A stretch of 64,000 bases of DNA from Acuticoccus kalidii (lineage in GTDB: Bacteria; Pseudomonadota; Alphaproteobacteria; Rhizobiales; Amorphaceae). Location: the NCBI RefSeq assembly GCF_021556395.1, contig NZ_JAKGCS010000007.1:142181-206180 (forward strand). Reading direction: 5' to 3'. The notes below the pieces were generated by a model. It saw nothing but the letters and a program-made list of their open reading frames with translations. It was not told the origin of the DNA and did no database searches. A program made the translations under genes and the position numbers. This document shows, in pieces, positions 1 to 8,802 of this stretch. Positions within the stretch are counted from its first letter, which is position 1, and every line of letters starts with the position of its first letter.

Positions 1-89
1 TCGTCTCCCTTTAAAAGTGTTCCATCTTGAGTAGATTTTTCATGCTAAATGAGGCACTGGATCGCTCATGTGAGCAAAATGGTTCGCCT

Positions 90-578
90 ATGTCGGGTCA
101 GGACGAAAAATTCTCCCTCGATGCGATGGATCTGCGCATTCTCGCTGTCATGCAGACCGACGCATCACAATCGGTGGGTGATATCGCCGCCTCGGTCGGC
201 CTCAGTCAGACCCCCTGCTGGCGTCGCATCAAGCGGATGAAGGACGCCGGGATCATCACGAGTATCGTCGCGACGGTCGACCGGGAGGCCGTCGGCCTCG
301 GTTTCACATCCTACGCTTTCGTCAAGCTTGCGCTGCCGAGCCGGGACAATATGGAGGCGTTCGACCGCCTCGTCGCCCGCTGGCCCGAAGTCGTGACGTG
401 CGAGCGCGTGACCGGCGCGGTCGACTATCTCATCAAGGTCGTGACGACCGACATCAAGGAATATGACGCCTTCCTGCGCGACCGTCTTCTCAATGGCGAT
501 CTCGTCAGCGACGTGCAGTCTCGTATCGTGGTCGCCACCGTGAAGGAGACGACGGCGCTACCGCTCCCGCATCTGTGA
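90..578 (+). CDS. Lrp/AsnC family transcriptional regulator
   Basis: The 162-residue product has the two-part Lrp/AsnC layout. The N-terminal winged helix-turn-helix covers about residues 12-60 and includes the recognition segment around SVGLSQTPCWRRIKRM. The RAM ligand-binding domain covers about 68-150. Such proteins usually bind an amino acid and control transport or catabolic genes. I chose the ATG at 90 because the family core begins a few residues later. An in-frame TTG at 27 and ATG at 42 would add 21 or 16 residues with no family similarity. No target can be named from the context, since the next genes on this side are small or convergent. The 3' end overlaps a small convergent ORF by 21 bases. 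Family assignment is firm; ligand and regulon are unknown. Confidence 0.9.
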   Translation: MSGQDEKFSLDAMDLRILAVMQTDASQSVGDIAASVGLSQTPCWRRIKRMKDAGIITSIVATVDREAVGLGFTSYAFVKLALPSRDNMEAFDRLVARWPEVVTCERVTGAVDYLIKVVTTDIKEYDAFLRDRLLNGDLVSDVQSRIVVATVKETTALPLPHL

Positions 579-710
579 GGGCCGGCGGCGGGCGACGACC
601 CGGCGGCGAACCGGCTCGCGGCGCGCGGCCTCGGCCATGAGGCGTTGGGTCATGAGAAGCGCGAGGACCGTCACGCCGGTCACGCTTGCTGCGGTTAGGA
701 TCATGGTCAT
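558..710 (-). CDS. Small single-span membrane protein (hypothetical)
   Basis: This is a 50-residue ORF. One hydrophobic segment covers about residues 3-22 (ILTAASVTGVTVLALLM) and is followed by a strongly basic tail (about 12 arginines in the last 28 residues), which predicts an N-out, C-in membrane protein by the positive-inside rule. I chose the ATG at 710 because an AGAGG ribosome binding site lies about 7 bases upstream; an upstream in-frame start would add a tail with no feature. It converges on the Lrp-type gene and overlaps it by 21 bases. No family is recognised. The hydrophobic segment plus ribosome site make it plausible, but a 50-residue ORF in GC-rich DNA could be chance. Confidence 0.4.
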   Translation of the reverse strand: MTMILTAASVTGVTVLALLMTQRLMAEAARREPVRRRVVARRRPSQMRER

Positions 711-839
711 CACTCGAACCTCTTCCACCACGCTATGAGGGGAATGTAAGGCCGGGTTCGCGCCATTGCCAGGCTGCGGGAACAGCACCGAGCGAGCCCC
801 ATCGCGGCCGGAATGAAAACCATCCCGGCCGCGGGCGGA

Positions 840-2450
840 TCAGCGCATCTCCTTCGTTTCCAGAAAACGGATATCCGGATTGCGCTCCTTGACGTAGTTG
901 AGCTCCCACATGTTGCGGGCGAGATAGACCGGATCGCCGTCCACGTCGTCGGCGACGGTTGACTTGTTGCTGTCGACGAAGGTCTTGACCGCCTTCGGAT
1001 CGCCGCCCAGCCAGCGGGCCGTGGCGTAGGGGGCGGGCTCGAAATCGATCGCGACTTTGTATTCCGCCGCCACGCGCGAGGCCATCACGTCGAGCTGAAG
1101 CGAACCGACGACGCCGACGATATGATCGCCGCCGAGGTGGGTGCGGAAGACCTGGGCGAGCCCCTCCTCCGACAGATCCTGAAGCGCGCGGCGCATCTGC
1201 TTGGTCTTCATCGGATCGCCGAGGCGCACGCGGCGCAGGATTTCCGGCGCGAAGCGCGGCAGGCCCGTATAGCGCAGCATCCCCTTTTCGGAGAGCGTGT
1301 CGCCGACGCGCAGCGTGCCGTGGTTCGGAATGCCGATGATGTCGCCCGCCCACGCCTCTTCGGCGAGCTCGCGCTCTTCGGCGAGGAAGAAGATCGGCGC
1401 GGTCACGGCAAGGCTCTTGCCGCCGCCGGCCTGGTTGAGCTTCATCCCGCGCGAGAAGCGCCCCGAGCAGATCCGCGCAAAGGCGATCCGGTCCCGGTGG
1501 TTGGGGTCCATGTTCGCCTGCACCTTGAAGATCAGCGCGCTGACCTCATCGGTGTTGGGATCGACGCGCGTCTCGCCCGCCGGTTGCGGACGTGGCGGCG
1601 GGGCCCATGCCGACAGCCCGTCGAGGAGATCGGCGACGCAAAAATCGCGCAGCGCCGAGCCGAAAAAGACCGGCGAGAGGTGCCCCTCGCGATAGCTTTC
1701 CATATCGACGGCCGGCAGCGCGCCGCTCGCAAGTTCGGCCTGCATCCGGAACTCTTCGAGGACGGAGGCCTCGACCTCCTCGTCGAGCCGGGGATCGTCG
1801 ACGCCGGAGAGTTGCACCGTGTCGCCATAGCCGGTGCCGCCGCCTTTCTTGACGCGGTGGAAGGCGTTGGTCGTCAGATTGAAACAGCCGTGAAACTGCC
1901 CGCCCATGCCGACCGGCCACGTCACCGGCGCAAGCTCCAAAGCGAGCTTGTCGGCGATTTCGTCGAGCAGCTCGAACGGGTCGCGGCCTTCCCGGTCCAC
2001 CTTGTTGACGTAGGTGATGATTGGAATGTCGCGCAGGCGGCAGACCTCGAAGAGCTTCAAGGTCTGCGCCTCGATGCCCTTCGCCGCGTCGACCACCATG
2101 ACGGCCGAATCCACCGCGGTCAGCGTCCGGTAGGTGTCCTCGGAAAAGTCCTCGTGGCCCGGCGTGTCGAGGAGGTTGAAGACGTTGCCGTTGCGCTCGA
2201 ACATCATCACCGAGGACGACACGGAGATGCCGCGCTTCTTCTCGATGTCCATCCAGTCCGAACGCGTGCGCCGCCGCTCGCCACGCGCTGCGACCTCGCC
2301 GGCAAGGTGGATCGCGCCGCCGAACAGGAGGAGCTTCTCCGTCAGCGTCGTCTTGCCGGCGTCCGGGTGCGAGATGATCGCAAAGGTGCGCCGGCGCGCG
2401 ATTTCGGGCTTCAGCCCGGCGTCGGCGGGCATCGTGGCGAGTGTGTTCAT
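840..2450 (-). CDS. prfC: Peptide chain release factor 3
   Basis: The 536-residue product is a translational GTPase that recycles RF1 and RF2 from the ribosome after termination. The G1 motif HPDAGKTT is at residues 28-35, followed by the switch region with the RGISVSSS stretch, the G3 motif DTPGHEDF near 92-99, and the G4 motif NKVD near 149. The RGISVS stretch and the overall length match RF3 rather than EF-G, which is about 700 residues. The C-terminal part carries the RF3-specific domain. The start at 2450 gives the usual N-terminus, although the ribosome site is weak; an internal ATG seven codons in is an alternative. It lies alone, facing the Lrp gene. A long ORF on the other strand is a codon-bias shadow. 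Confidence 0.97.
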   Translation of the reverse strand: MNTLATMPADAGLKPEIARRRTFAIISHPDAGKTTLTEKLLLFGGAIHLAGEVAARGERRRTRSDWMDIEKKRGISVSSSVMMFERNGNVFNLLDTPGHEDFSEDTYRTLTAVDSAVMVVDAAKGIEAQTLKLFEVCRLRDIPIITYVNKVDREGRDPFELLDEIADKLALELAPVTWPVGMGGQFHGCFNLTTNAFHRVKKGGGTGYGDTVQLSGVDDPRLDEEVEASVLEEFRMQAELASGALPAVDMESYREGHLSPVFFGSALRDFCVADLLDGLSAWAPPPRPQPAGETRVDPNTDEVSALIFKVQANMDPNHRDRIAFARICSGRFSRGMKLNQAGGGKSLAVTAPIFFLAEERELAEEAWAGDIIGIPNHGTLRVGDTLSEKGMLRYTGLPRFAPEILRRVRLGDPMKTKQMRRALQDLSEEGLAQVFRTHLGGDHIVGVVGSLQLDVMASRVAAEYKVAIDFEPAPYATARWLGGDPKAVKTFVDSNKSTVADDVDGDPVYLARNMWELNYVKERNPDIRFLETKEMR

Positions 2451-2563
2451 GGGCGTGATGTAACCGTCCTCGTGCCCTTTCGCCAGCGTCGCGAATGCAT
2501 GGCGCGGGCGCGGGATATGCGCCCGTGCGCCGCGCCTTCTCCGGTCGCCGTCTCACCACCTGG

Positions 2564-2579
2564 GGCTGTGTTGCGAAAT
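2564..2579 (+). repeat. IS6-like terminal sequence remnant (weak)
   Basis: The 16 bases GGCTGTGTTGCGAAAT match the 14-base IS6-family terminal repeat GGCTCTGTTGCAAA at 12 positions. No transposase or partner end is nearby. It sits in the gap between prfC and the DUF1932 gene. It could be a remnant or a chance match. Confidence 0.2.
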
Positions 2580-2660
2580 GCCGGTCACAGGTGACATGAA
2601 AGGGCGGAACATGCGGGGGTCCGCCGCGGTGCGTTTCGCGCGGGGATCAGAGGAGAGACG

Positions 2661-3569
2661 ATGGACGCGCTCAAGATTGCCCTGTTGGGATTTGGCGAAG
2701 CCGGCGGCGCGCTGGCCGAAGGATGGGACAAGGCGGCTTATGACACGCTCGCCGCCTACGACATCAAACTCGCCGACCCGGCGAGCGCAGCCGCGATGCG
2801 CGCGCGGATCGAAGAGCGCGGCGCCCGCGCCACCGAACTCGCCGAGGCGGTCAGCGACGCCGATCTCGTCGTCTCCGTCGTCACCGCCGACCAGGCCTTG
2901 ATCGCCGCGAAGGCCGCCGTGCCGCATATGAAGAAAGGCGCCCTCTTCTTCGACTGCAATTCCTGTTCGCCCGGCACCAAGCGCCAATCGGCCGAGGTGA
3001 TCGAGGCGGCCGGCTGCCGCTATGTGGACGTCGCAGTGATGGGGCCGATCTATCCCGAGCGCCATAAGGTGCCCCTCCTCATCGCCGGCCCCCATACGGC
3101 TGAGGCGATGGCGGTGATCGAGCGCCTCGCGATGAAGGCCGGCATCGTCGAAGGCCCGGTCGGCAGCGCGTCGACCGTCAAGATGGTGCGCTCCATCATG
3201 ATGAAGGGCATGGAGGCGCTGTTTGCCGAGCTTTTGTTGTCGGCGACCAAGAGCGGCGTCGACGAGCGCGTCGTCGCCTCGCTCGACGTCACCTTTCCGG
3301 GCTTCGGCTTCACCGAGCGCGGCGCCTTCGCACTGGAGCGGGCGCTGGTGCACGGCAATCGCCGCGCGGCCGAGATGAAGGAGGTGGCGCGCACGGTCGA
3401 GGAGCTCGGCCTTCCCAATCCGATGGCGACGGCGACGGTCGAGTGGCAAGCCCGGCTCGGCGCGCTTCAAGGTGTGGACCGTTCAAACATCGACACCACA
3501 AAATATGGTGCGACGTGCAAGGCGATCCTCGCAGCTCTCGATGGGGAAAAAAGCGGGAAGGCCGCCTGA
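2661..3569 (+). CDS. NAD(P)-binding dehydrogenase, DUF1932 family
   Basis: The 302-residue product resembles 3-hydroxyisobutyrate and 6-phosphogluconate dehydrogenases. A Rossmann nucleotide-binding motif (GFGEAG) starts near residue 10. The catalytic NAD-binding domain runs to about 165, with the segment FDCNSCSPGTKR where this superfamily places its substrate-binding loop. The rest fits the DUF1932 C-terminal domain, including a candidate catalytic lysine in STVKMVRS. A ribosome site GGAGAG lies about 6 bases before the ATG. The substrate is not evident; relatives act on small hydroxy acids. It stands alone and ends in a strong hairpin. The superfamily call is firm, the reaction is not. Confidence 0.8.
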   Translation: MDALKIALLGFGEAGGALAEGWDKAAYDTLAAYDIKLADPASAAAMRARIEERGARATELAEAVSDADLVVSVVTADQALIAAKAAVPHMKKGALFFDCNSCSPGTKRQSAEVIEAAGCRYVDVAVMGPIYPERHKVPLLIAGPHTAEAMAVIERLAMKAGIVEGPVGSASTVKMVRSIMMKGMEALFAELLLSATKSGVDERVVASLDVTFPGFGFTERGAFALERALVHGNRRAAEMKEVARTVEELGLPNPMATATVEWQARLGALQGVDRSNIDTTKYGATCKAILAALDGEKSGKAA

Positions 3570-3614
3570 CCCCATCGCGGGCATCGCCAAGCCCACCCTT
3601 TGTGCACACTTTTG

Positions 3615-3648
3615 CGGCGCCGTGCGATCCTTCGCGCGGCGCCGTTTT
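3615..3648 (+). terminator. Intrinsic terminator after the DUF1932 dehydrogenase
   Basis: A 12-bp stem (3615-3626 with 3633-3644, one G-T wobble) closes a 6-base loop and is followed by TTTT. It lies 46 bases after the stop codon. Confidence 0.75.
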
Positions 3649-3874
3649 CGTCGGCAGCGGATCGCCTCCCGAAGCGCGCCGCTACGTTGAAAAACCGGCC
3701 GGCTGACCGCGATTCCGCGGCTGGAAATTTCTGTCTTCGCTGATGAATTTTGCCTGGAAAACGCGTGCAAGCGGAATTTGCAGAATGAGAACAAAAGAGG
3801 TACAAACACGCTTGCGGAAATGGTTCCGGTGCATGTTCCTCGGGCATTCCGCGGTAATGTCTCTTTAACGATTA

Positions 3875-3890
3875 CCACGGCATTTAGTTG
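3875..3890. promoter_or_regulatory. Degenerate upstream NrdR box
   Basis: These 16 bases match the NrdR consensus acaCwAtATaTwGtgt at about 9 positions, including the conserved C4, A8-T9 and G13. Its centre is 32 bp from the centre of the perfect box downstream, which is the spacing usual for paired NrdR boxes. By itself it would not be convincing. Confidence 0.45.
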
Positions 3891-3906
3891 GGAATGCGGT
3901 GCGGGT

Positions 3907-3922
3907 ACACCATATATGGTGT
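3907..3922. promoter_or_regulatory. NrdR box (perfect palindrome) at the nrdJ promoter
   Basis: ACACCATATATGGTGT is a perfect 16-base palindrome and matches the NrdR-box consensus. NrdR represses ribonucleotide reductase genes when dATP is high. A possible -35 (TTGGGA, 3888-3893) is about 17 bases from a -10-like CATATA inside the box, so repressor binding would cover the promoter. nrdJ begins 134 bases downstream. Confidence 0.85.
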
Positions 3923-4055
3923 GTGGGAGCGGTGTGGAGTTTAGGGGATAACCCGAATCAGTCCACAGGAAGCTGGCCTTGCCCCGCTTCCAACCGAAGC
4001 CCAAGCCGAGCACCTTCCAACGCGTCCGAAGCGGACCTTGAGCGAAGGAAGAAAG

Positions 4056-7000
4056 ATGCGGATCGAACGACGCTACACGACAGACGGTCAGTCCCCATAT
4101 GACGGCATCGAATTTCGCAAGGCCGTCTCGGAAATCCGCAATCCGGATGGGTCGATCGTCTTCCGCCTCGACAATGTGATGGTGCCGGCGTCCTGGAGCC
4201 AGGTCGCGACCGACATCATCGCCCAGAAATATTTCCGCAAGGCGGGCGTTCCGGCGAAGCTGAAGCCCGTCGAGGAAGAAAGCGTGCCCGTCTGGCTGCG
4301 TCGCTCCGCGCCGGACGAGAGCGCGCTCGCCACGCTCCCCGCCGACGACCGCATCGTCGGCGAGACCGATTCACGCGCCGTGTTCGACCGCCTCGCCGGC
4401 GCCTGGACCTATTGGGGTTGGAAGGGCCGCTATTTCGACACCGAGGACGACGCGCGCGCTTTCTTCGACGAAATCCGCTTCATGCTCGCCAGCCAGAAGG
4501 TGGCGCCGAACTCCCCGCAATGGTTCAACACCGGCCTTCATTGGGCCTATGGGATCGATGGGCCGAGCCAGGGCCACTATTATGTGGACCCCGACAGCGG
4601 CGAGCTCGTGCGCTCCAACTCGGCCTATGAGCATCCGCAGCCGCACGCCTGCTTCATCCAGTCCGTCGCCGACGATCTCGTCAATGAAGGCGGCATCATG
4701 GACCTTTGGGTGCGTGAGGCGCGGCTCTTCAAATACGGCTCGGGCACCGGCTCCAACTTCTCGGCGATCCGCGGCGCGGGCGAGCGGCTGTCGGGCGGCG
4801 GCAAGTCCTCCGGCCTCATGAGCTTCCTCAAGATCGGCGACCGCGCGGCGGGCGCCATCAAGTCGGGCGGCACCACGCGCCGCGCGGCCAAGATGGTCGT
4901 CGTCGATGTCGACCACCCCGACATCGAGGAATATGTCGACTGGAAGGTCCGCGAGGAGCAGAAGGTCGCCGCGCTCGTCACCGGCTCCAAGATCGTCAGG
5001 AAGCACCTCACCGCCGTCATGAAGGCGTGCGTGAACTGCGAGGGCTCGGGCGACGATTGCTTCGACCCGGCGAAGAACCCGGCGCTGAAGCGGGAGATCC
5101 GCGCGGCGAAATCGGCGCAGGTGCCGGAGAATTACGTGCGCCGCGTCGTCCAGTTCGCGCGTCAGGGTTATACGACGATCGAGTTCCCGACCTTCGACAC
5201 CGACTGGGATTCGGAAGCCTATCTCACCGTCTCCGGCCAGAACTCCAACAACTCGGTGCGGGTGACGGACGACTTCCTCAACGCCGTCGCCGAGGACAAG
5301 CCCTGGGATCTCACCTGGCGCATCACCGGCAATGTCGCCAAGACGATCCAGGCGCGCGATCTGTGGGAGCGGATCGGTCATGCCGCGTGGGCCTCGGCCG
5401 ACCCCGGCATCCAGTTCCACACCACCATCAATGACTGGCACACCTGCCCCGCCGGCGGTCCGATCAATGCGTCGAACCCCTGCTCGGAGTACATGTTCCT
5501 CGACGACACGGCGTGCAATCTCGCCTCGCTGAACCTTCTTCAGTTCCGCGATGCCGACGGCGCGTTCGAGGTCGACCTCTTCGAGCATGCGGTGAAGCTG
5601 TGGACGATGGTTCTCGAAATCTCCGTCATGATGGCGCAGTTCCCGTCGGCCGAGATCGCCGAGCGCTCTTATGACTACCGCACGCTCGGCCTCGGCTTCG
5701 CCAATATTGGCGGGCTCCTGATGGTCTCCGGCATTTCCTACGATTCGGACGAGGGCCGGGCGATCTGCGGCGCGATCAGCGCGATCATGACGGGTGTCGC
5801 CTATGCGACCTCGGCGGAGATGGCCCGCGATCTGGGCGCCTTCCCCCGCTATGACGAGAATTCCGAATCGATGCTGCGGGTCATCCGCAACCATCGCCGC
5901 GCCGCCCATGGCGAGGCGGGCGGCTATGAGCGTCTGTCGACCCGCCCCGTCCCGCTCGACAAGGCGTCCTGCCCCGATCCCCGTCTCGTCGCCCATGCCG
6001 GCGCGGCCTGGGATCGCGCGCTCAATCTCGGCCAGAAATACGGCTACCGGAACGCGCAGGCGACGGTGATCGCGCCCACCGGCACGATCGGCCTTGTGAT
6101 GGACTGCGACACCACCGGGATCGAGCCGGACTTCGCCCTCGTGAAGTTCAAGAAGCTCGCCGGCGGCGGCTACTTCAAGATCATCAACCGCGCGGTGCCG
6201 GCCGCCCTCACCAAGCTCGGCTATGACGCCGAGCAGCGCGAGGCGATCATCGGCTACGCCGTCGGCCACGGCACGCTGAAGGGCGCGCCGCACATCAACA
6301 CCAGGAGCCTCGCCGAGCGCGGCTTGACGGCAAAGGCGATCGAGTCGGTCGAGGCGGCGCTCGCCTCCGCCTTCGACATCCGCTTCGCCTTCAACAAGTG
6401 GACCATCGGCGAGGACGTGCTGACGAGCGTTCTGAAGGTCGACGCGGCGGCGCTCAACGATCCGAAGTTTGACGTTCTCGGCGCGCTCGGCTTCTCCAAG
6501 GAGCAGATCGACGAGGCGAACATCTTCGTCGCCGGCGCGATGACGCTCGAGGGTGCGCCGCACCTCAAAGACGAGCACCTGCCCGTCTTCGACTGCGCCA
6601 ATCCCTGCGGCCGTCTCGGCAAGCGCTTCCTCTCGGTCGACAGCCATATCCGCATGATGGCGGCGGCGCAGCCGTTCATCTCCGGCGCGATCTCGAAGAC
6701 GATCAACATGCCGAACGACGCGACTGTCGAGGATTGCATGGCGGCTTATGAGCTGTCCTGGAAGCTCGCGATCAAGGCGAACGCGCTCTATCGCGACGGC
6801 TCGAAGCTGTCGCAGCCCCTCTCCGCGCAACTCCTGTCCGATGACGAGGACGAGATCGAGGAGCTGATCGCCGAGCCGGCCGCCAAGCGGGCGACGCAGG
6901 TGGCCGAACGGCTCGTCGAGCGGGTGGTGGAGCGCGAGGTCATCTCCCGCCAGCGTGAGCAGATGCCCGATCGCCGCAAGGGCTACACCCAGAAGGCCAT

Positions 7001-7862
7001 CATCGGCGGCCACAAGGTGTATCTGCGCACCGGCGAGTTCGACGACGGTCGCCTCGGCGAGATCTTCATCGACATGCACAAGGAAGGCGCCGCCTTCCGT
7101 GCGATGATGAACAACTTCGCCATCGCGATCTCGCTCGGCCTTCAGTATGGCGTGCCGCTCGAAGAATATGTCGACGCGTTCACCTTCACCCGCTTCGAGC
7201 CGGCCGGCTTCGTTCAGGGCAACGAGGCGATCAAGAACGCGACCTCGATCCTCGACTATATCTTCCGCGAGCTCGCGATCTCCTATCTCGACCGTAGCGA
7301 TCTCGCCCACGTCCAGCCGGACGATACCGGGGCGACGGGCGTCGGCCGGGGCGTCGCGGGCGATAAGCCGGCGCCGCAGATGGTGAGCCACGGCCTCGTG
7401 CGCGGCCAGCGCTTCCGCCTCATCCGCGCCGATGCGCCCGAGGCGAAGGCGGTCGACGTGATTGCGAACGCGATCAGCCGGGTGAATGGCGGCCAGGCGC
7501 AGGCGCTCGCCGAAGCGCCGGCCCCGAGCCGGGCGACCGCGCCGCGCGCCGAGGCCGAGATGGTGACGACGAGCCTCGAGACCGTCGGTGGCTCCGGCGG
7601 GTATGAGGCCGCCTCCCCGATCGATGAGATCCGGGCCGAGGTCGCCGCCCTTCTCGGCCTTGCCGACGAGGCAACCGCCGCGGTGGAGGAACCCGCCATG
7701 GCGCCGACTGGCCCGCGGGAAACCGCGGCCGAGCGCTCGATGCTCGCCCGCCTCAAGGGCTTCGAGGGGGATCCGTGCGGCGAGTGCGGCAACTTCACCC
7801 TGGTGCGCAACGGCACTTGCCTCAAGTGCGACACCTGCGGTTCGACGAGCGGATGTAGCTGA
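4056..7862 (+). CDS. nrdJ: Class II (adenosylcobalamin-dependent) ribonucleotide reductase
   Basis: The 1268-residue enzyme reduces ribonucleotides to deoxyribonucleotides without oxygen, using adenosylcobalamin as radical generator. The N-terminal region ([15 protein letters not shown]) is the form seen in rhizobial NrdJ. The catalytic barrel includes [18 protein letters not shown] near residues 476-493, with active-site cysteine, asparagine and glutamate. A second NPCG segment and an acidic linker follow. The C-terminus has a cysteine-rich tail ([15 protein letters not shown], ending SGCS) that should re-reduce the active-site disulfide. I chose the ATG at 4056 because GAAGGAAG lies just upstream; an in-frame TTG at 4038 is less likely. 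Two NrdR boxes precede it and two hairpins follow. Confidence 0.97.
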   Translation: MRIERRYTTDGQSPYDGIEFRKAVSEIRNPDGSIVFRLDNVMVPASWSQVATDIIAQKYFRKAGVPAKLKPVEEESVPVWLRRSAPDESALATLPADDRIVGETDSRAVFDRLAGAWTYWGWKGRYFDTEDDARAFFDEIRFMLASQKVAPNSPQWFNTGLHWAYGIDGPSQGHYYVDPDSGELVRSNSAYEHPQPHACFIQSVADDLVNEGGIMDLWVREARLFKYGSGTGSNFSAIRGAGERLSGGGKSSGLMSFLKIGDRAAGAIKSGGTTRRAAKMVVVDVDHPDIEEYVDWKVREEQKVAALVTGSKIVRKHLTAVMKACVNCEGSGDDCFDPAKNPALKREIRAAKSAQVPENYVRRVVQFARQGYTTIEFPTFDTDWDSEAYLTVSGQNSNNSVRVTDDFLNAVAEDKPWDLTWRITGNVAKTIQARDLWERIGHAAWASADPGIQFHTTINDWHTCPAGGPINASNPCSEYMFLDDTACNLASLNLLQFRDADGAFEVDLFEHAVKLWTMVLEISVMMAQFPSAEIAERSYDYRTLGLGFANIGGLLMVSGISYDSDEGRAICGAISAIMTGVAYATSAEMARDLGAFPRYDENSESMLRVIRNHRRAAHGEAGGYERLSTRPVPLDKASCPDPRLVAHAGAAWDRALNLGQKYGYRNAQATVIAPTGTIGLVMDCDTTGIEPDFALVKFKKLAGGGYFKIINRAVPAALTKLGYDAEQREAIIGYAVGHGTLKGAPHINTRSLAERGLTAKAIESVEAALASAFDIRFAFNKWTIGEDVLTSVLKVDAAALNDPKFDVLGALGFSKEQIDEANIFVAGAMTLEGAPHLKDEHLPVFDCANPCGRLGKRFLSVDSHIRMMAAAQPFISGAISKTINMPNDATVEDCMAAYELSWKLAIKANALYRDGSKLSQPLSAQLLSDDEDEIEELIAEPAAKRATQVAERLVERVVEREVISRQREQMPDRRKGYTQKAIIGGHKVYLRTGEFDDGRLGEIFIDMHKEGAAFRAMMNNFAIAISLGLQYGVPLEEYVDAFTFTRFEPAGFVQGNEAIKNATSILDYIFRELAISYLDRSDLAHVQPDDTGATGVGRGVAGDKPAPQMVSHGLVRGQRFRLIRADAPEAKAVDVIANAISRVNGGQAQALAEAPAPSRATAPRAEAEMVTTSLETVGGSGGYEAASPIDEIRAEVAALLGLADEATAAVEEPAMAPTGPRETAAERSMLARLKGFEGDPCGECGNFTLVRNGTCLKCDTCGSTSGCS

Positions 7863-7868
7863 CGAAAA

Positions 7869-7896
7869 ACGCCGCCGCGTGGGAACGCGGCGGCGT
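7869..7896 (+). terminator. Hairpin directly after nrdJ
   Basis: A perfect 11-bp stem (7869-7879 with 7886-7896) closes a 6-base loop seven bases after the nrdJ stop. It is followed only by CGTTT, so it may protect the 3' end or act with the next hairpin. Confidence 0.6.
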
Positions 7897-7911
7897 CGTT
7901 TCGGTCATCAG

Positions 7912-7942
7912 AGCCCCGCCGGTCCCGCCGGCGGGGCTTTTT
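7912..7942 (+). terminator. Rho-independent terminator of nrdJ
   Basis: A perfect 11-bp stem (7912-7922 with 7928-7938) closes a 5-base loop and ends in TTTTT. It lies between the convergent nrdJ and the coiled-coil gene. Confidence 0.85.
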
Positions 7943-7944
7943 CG

Positions 7945-8601
7945 TCACTGAAGGCGGGCGAGGCGCGCCTGGAGGCGTTCGACCTGCTGCTGGAGATCGG
8001 CGATGCGGGCGTCGCGCCGATCGATCAGGGTGCGCAGCTCGTCGAGACGGTCGCCGCGGCGCTGGGCGCGGGCGCGATTATCCTCAAGGCGCGATGAGCG
8101 GTTGTCGACCTGCTCCTGGAGGCGCGTGATGTCCCGCTCCTGCGCGAAGACGACGGCTTCGAGATCGGCGAGCTGCTTGTCGCGACGGGCGAGCGTGGAG
8201 CGGAGCTGGTCGACGCTCTGGGAGAGGTCGGCGACATGCTCGTCACGGACCGCGACGGTGCGGCGGAGCTGTTTTTCGATGTTCGAGAGCTCCGAGACGC
8301 GCTGATCGCGCACCTTGATCACCCCGGCGAGCCGGTCGACCTGCGCCTCGAGGTTGGCGATGTGCTGGGTCTGGCGGTCGCGCGCCTCCTGCGAGCGGCG
8401 AAGGGATTCGGCGAGATCCTTGTTGCGGTCACGCTGCTGCAACAGCTTGTCGACGGTATCCTGCCGGCCGGCCTGGGCGAGCAGGATCTTGGACGGCGCG
8501 CCGCCATAGGCCGTGCCGCCGCGCACGAAGCCGTCGGCGTAGGCGAAGCTCGGCAATGCGGCGGCCAGCAACGCGATTGCGGCCCATGTGGTGGTCTTCA
8601 C
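7945..8601 (-). CDS. Secreted coiled-coil protein of unknown function
   Basis: The 218-residue product begins with a clear signal peptide (MKTTTWAAIALLAAALPSFAYA, cleavage after YA). From about residue 45 to the end it is a nearly continuous heptad coiled coil rich in Arg, Gln, Asp and Leu, with many LEAQV and LQQQV-type heptads. I chose the GTG at 8601 because GGAGG lies about 7 bases upstream and the signal peptide then starts with MKT; a GTG at 8616 has no ribosome site. It has no lipobox. The layout recalls periplasmic scaffold proteins such as YbgF/CpoB-like coils, but I see no TPR domain and no family match. It converges on nrdJ. Real gene, function unknown. Confidence 0.75.
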   Translation of the reverse strand: MKTTTWAAIALLAAALPSFAYADGFVRGGTAYGGAPSKILLAQAGRQDTVDKLLQQRDRNKDLAESLRRSQEARDRQTQHIANLEAQVDRLAGVIKVRDQRVSELSNIEKQLRRTVAVRDEHVADLSQSVDQLRSTLARRDKQLADLEAVVFAQERDITRLQEQVDNRSSRLEDNRARAQRRGDRLDELRTLIDRRDARIADLQQQVERLQARLARLQ

Positions 8602-8802
8602 GATGACATCCTCCACTCAGAAGCGATTTTGAAGGACCATAGCGGGCGAAGGTGAACGCACCTCGAACGCGGCCGAACCGATCCGATCGTCGGCATGGCA
8701 AGCCCCGCCCCAGCGCGGCAGGCCATCAGAAACGTTGCGACCATGCAGGGGCGTCACAGTCGCCGGCGCCGCAGTTTCATTCCGTCGACCAAAGGCCGCC
8801 AC

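Noticed and set aside
1122..2594. 490-residue plus-strand ORF opposite prfC
   Set aside because: Shadow of RF3; no motif.
3570..4055. Cobalamin riboswitch before the B12-dependent nrdJ
   Set aside because: I looked for the B12-box core and the conserved GCCACTG and did not find them; the NrdR boxes explain the regulation better.
4371..7391. 1006-residue minus-strand ORF inside nrdJ
   Set aside because: Antisense shadow of a clear class II reductase; no ribosome site or family motif.
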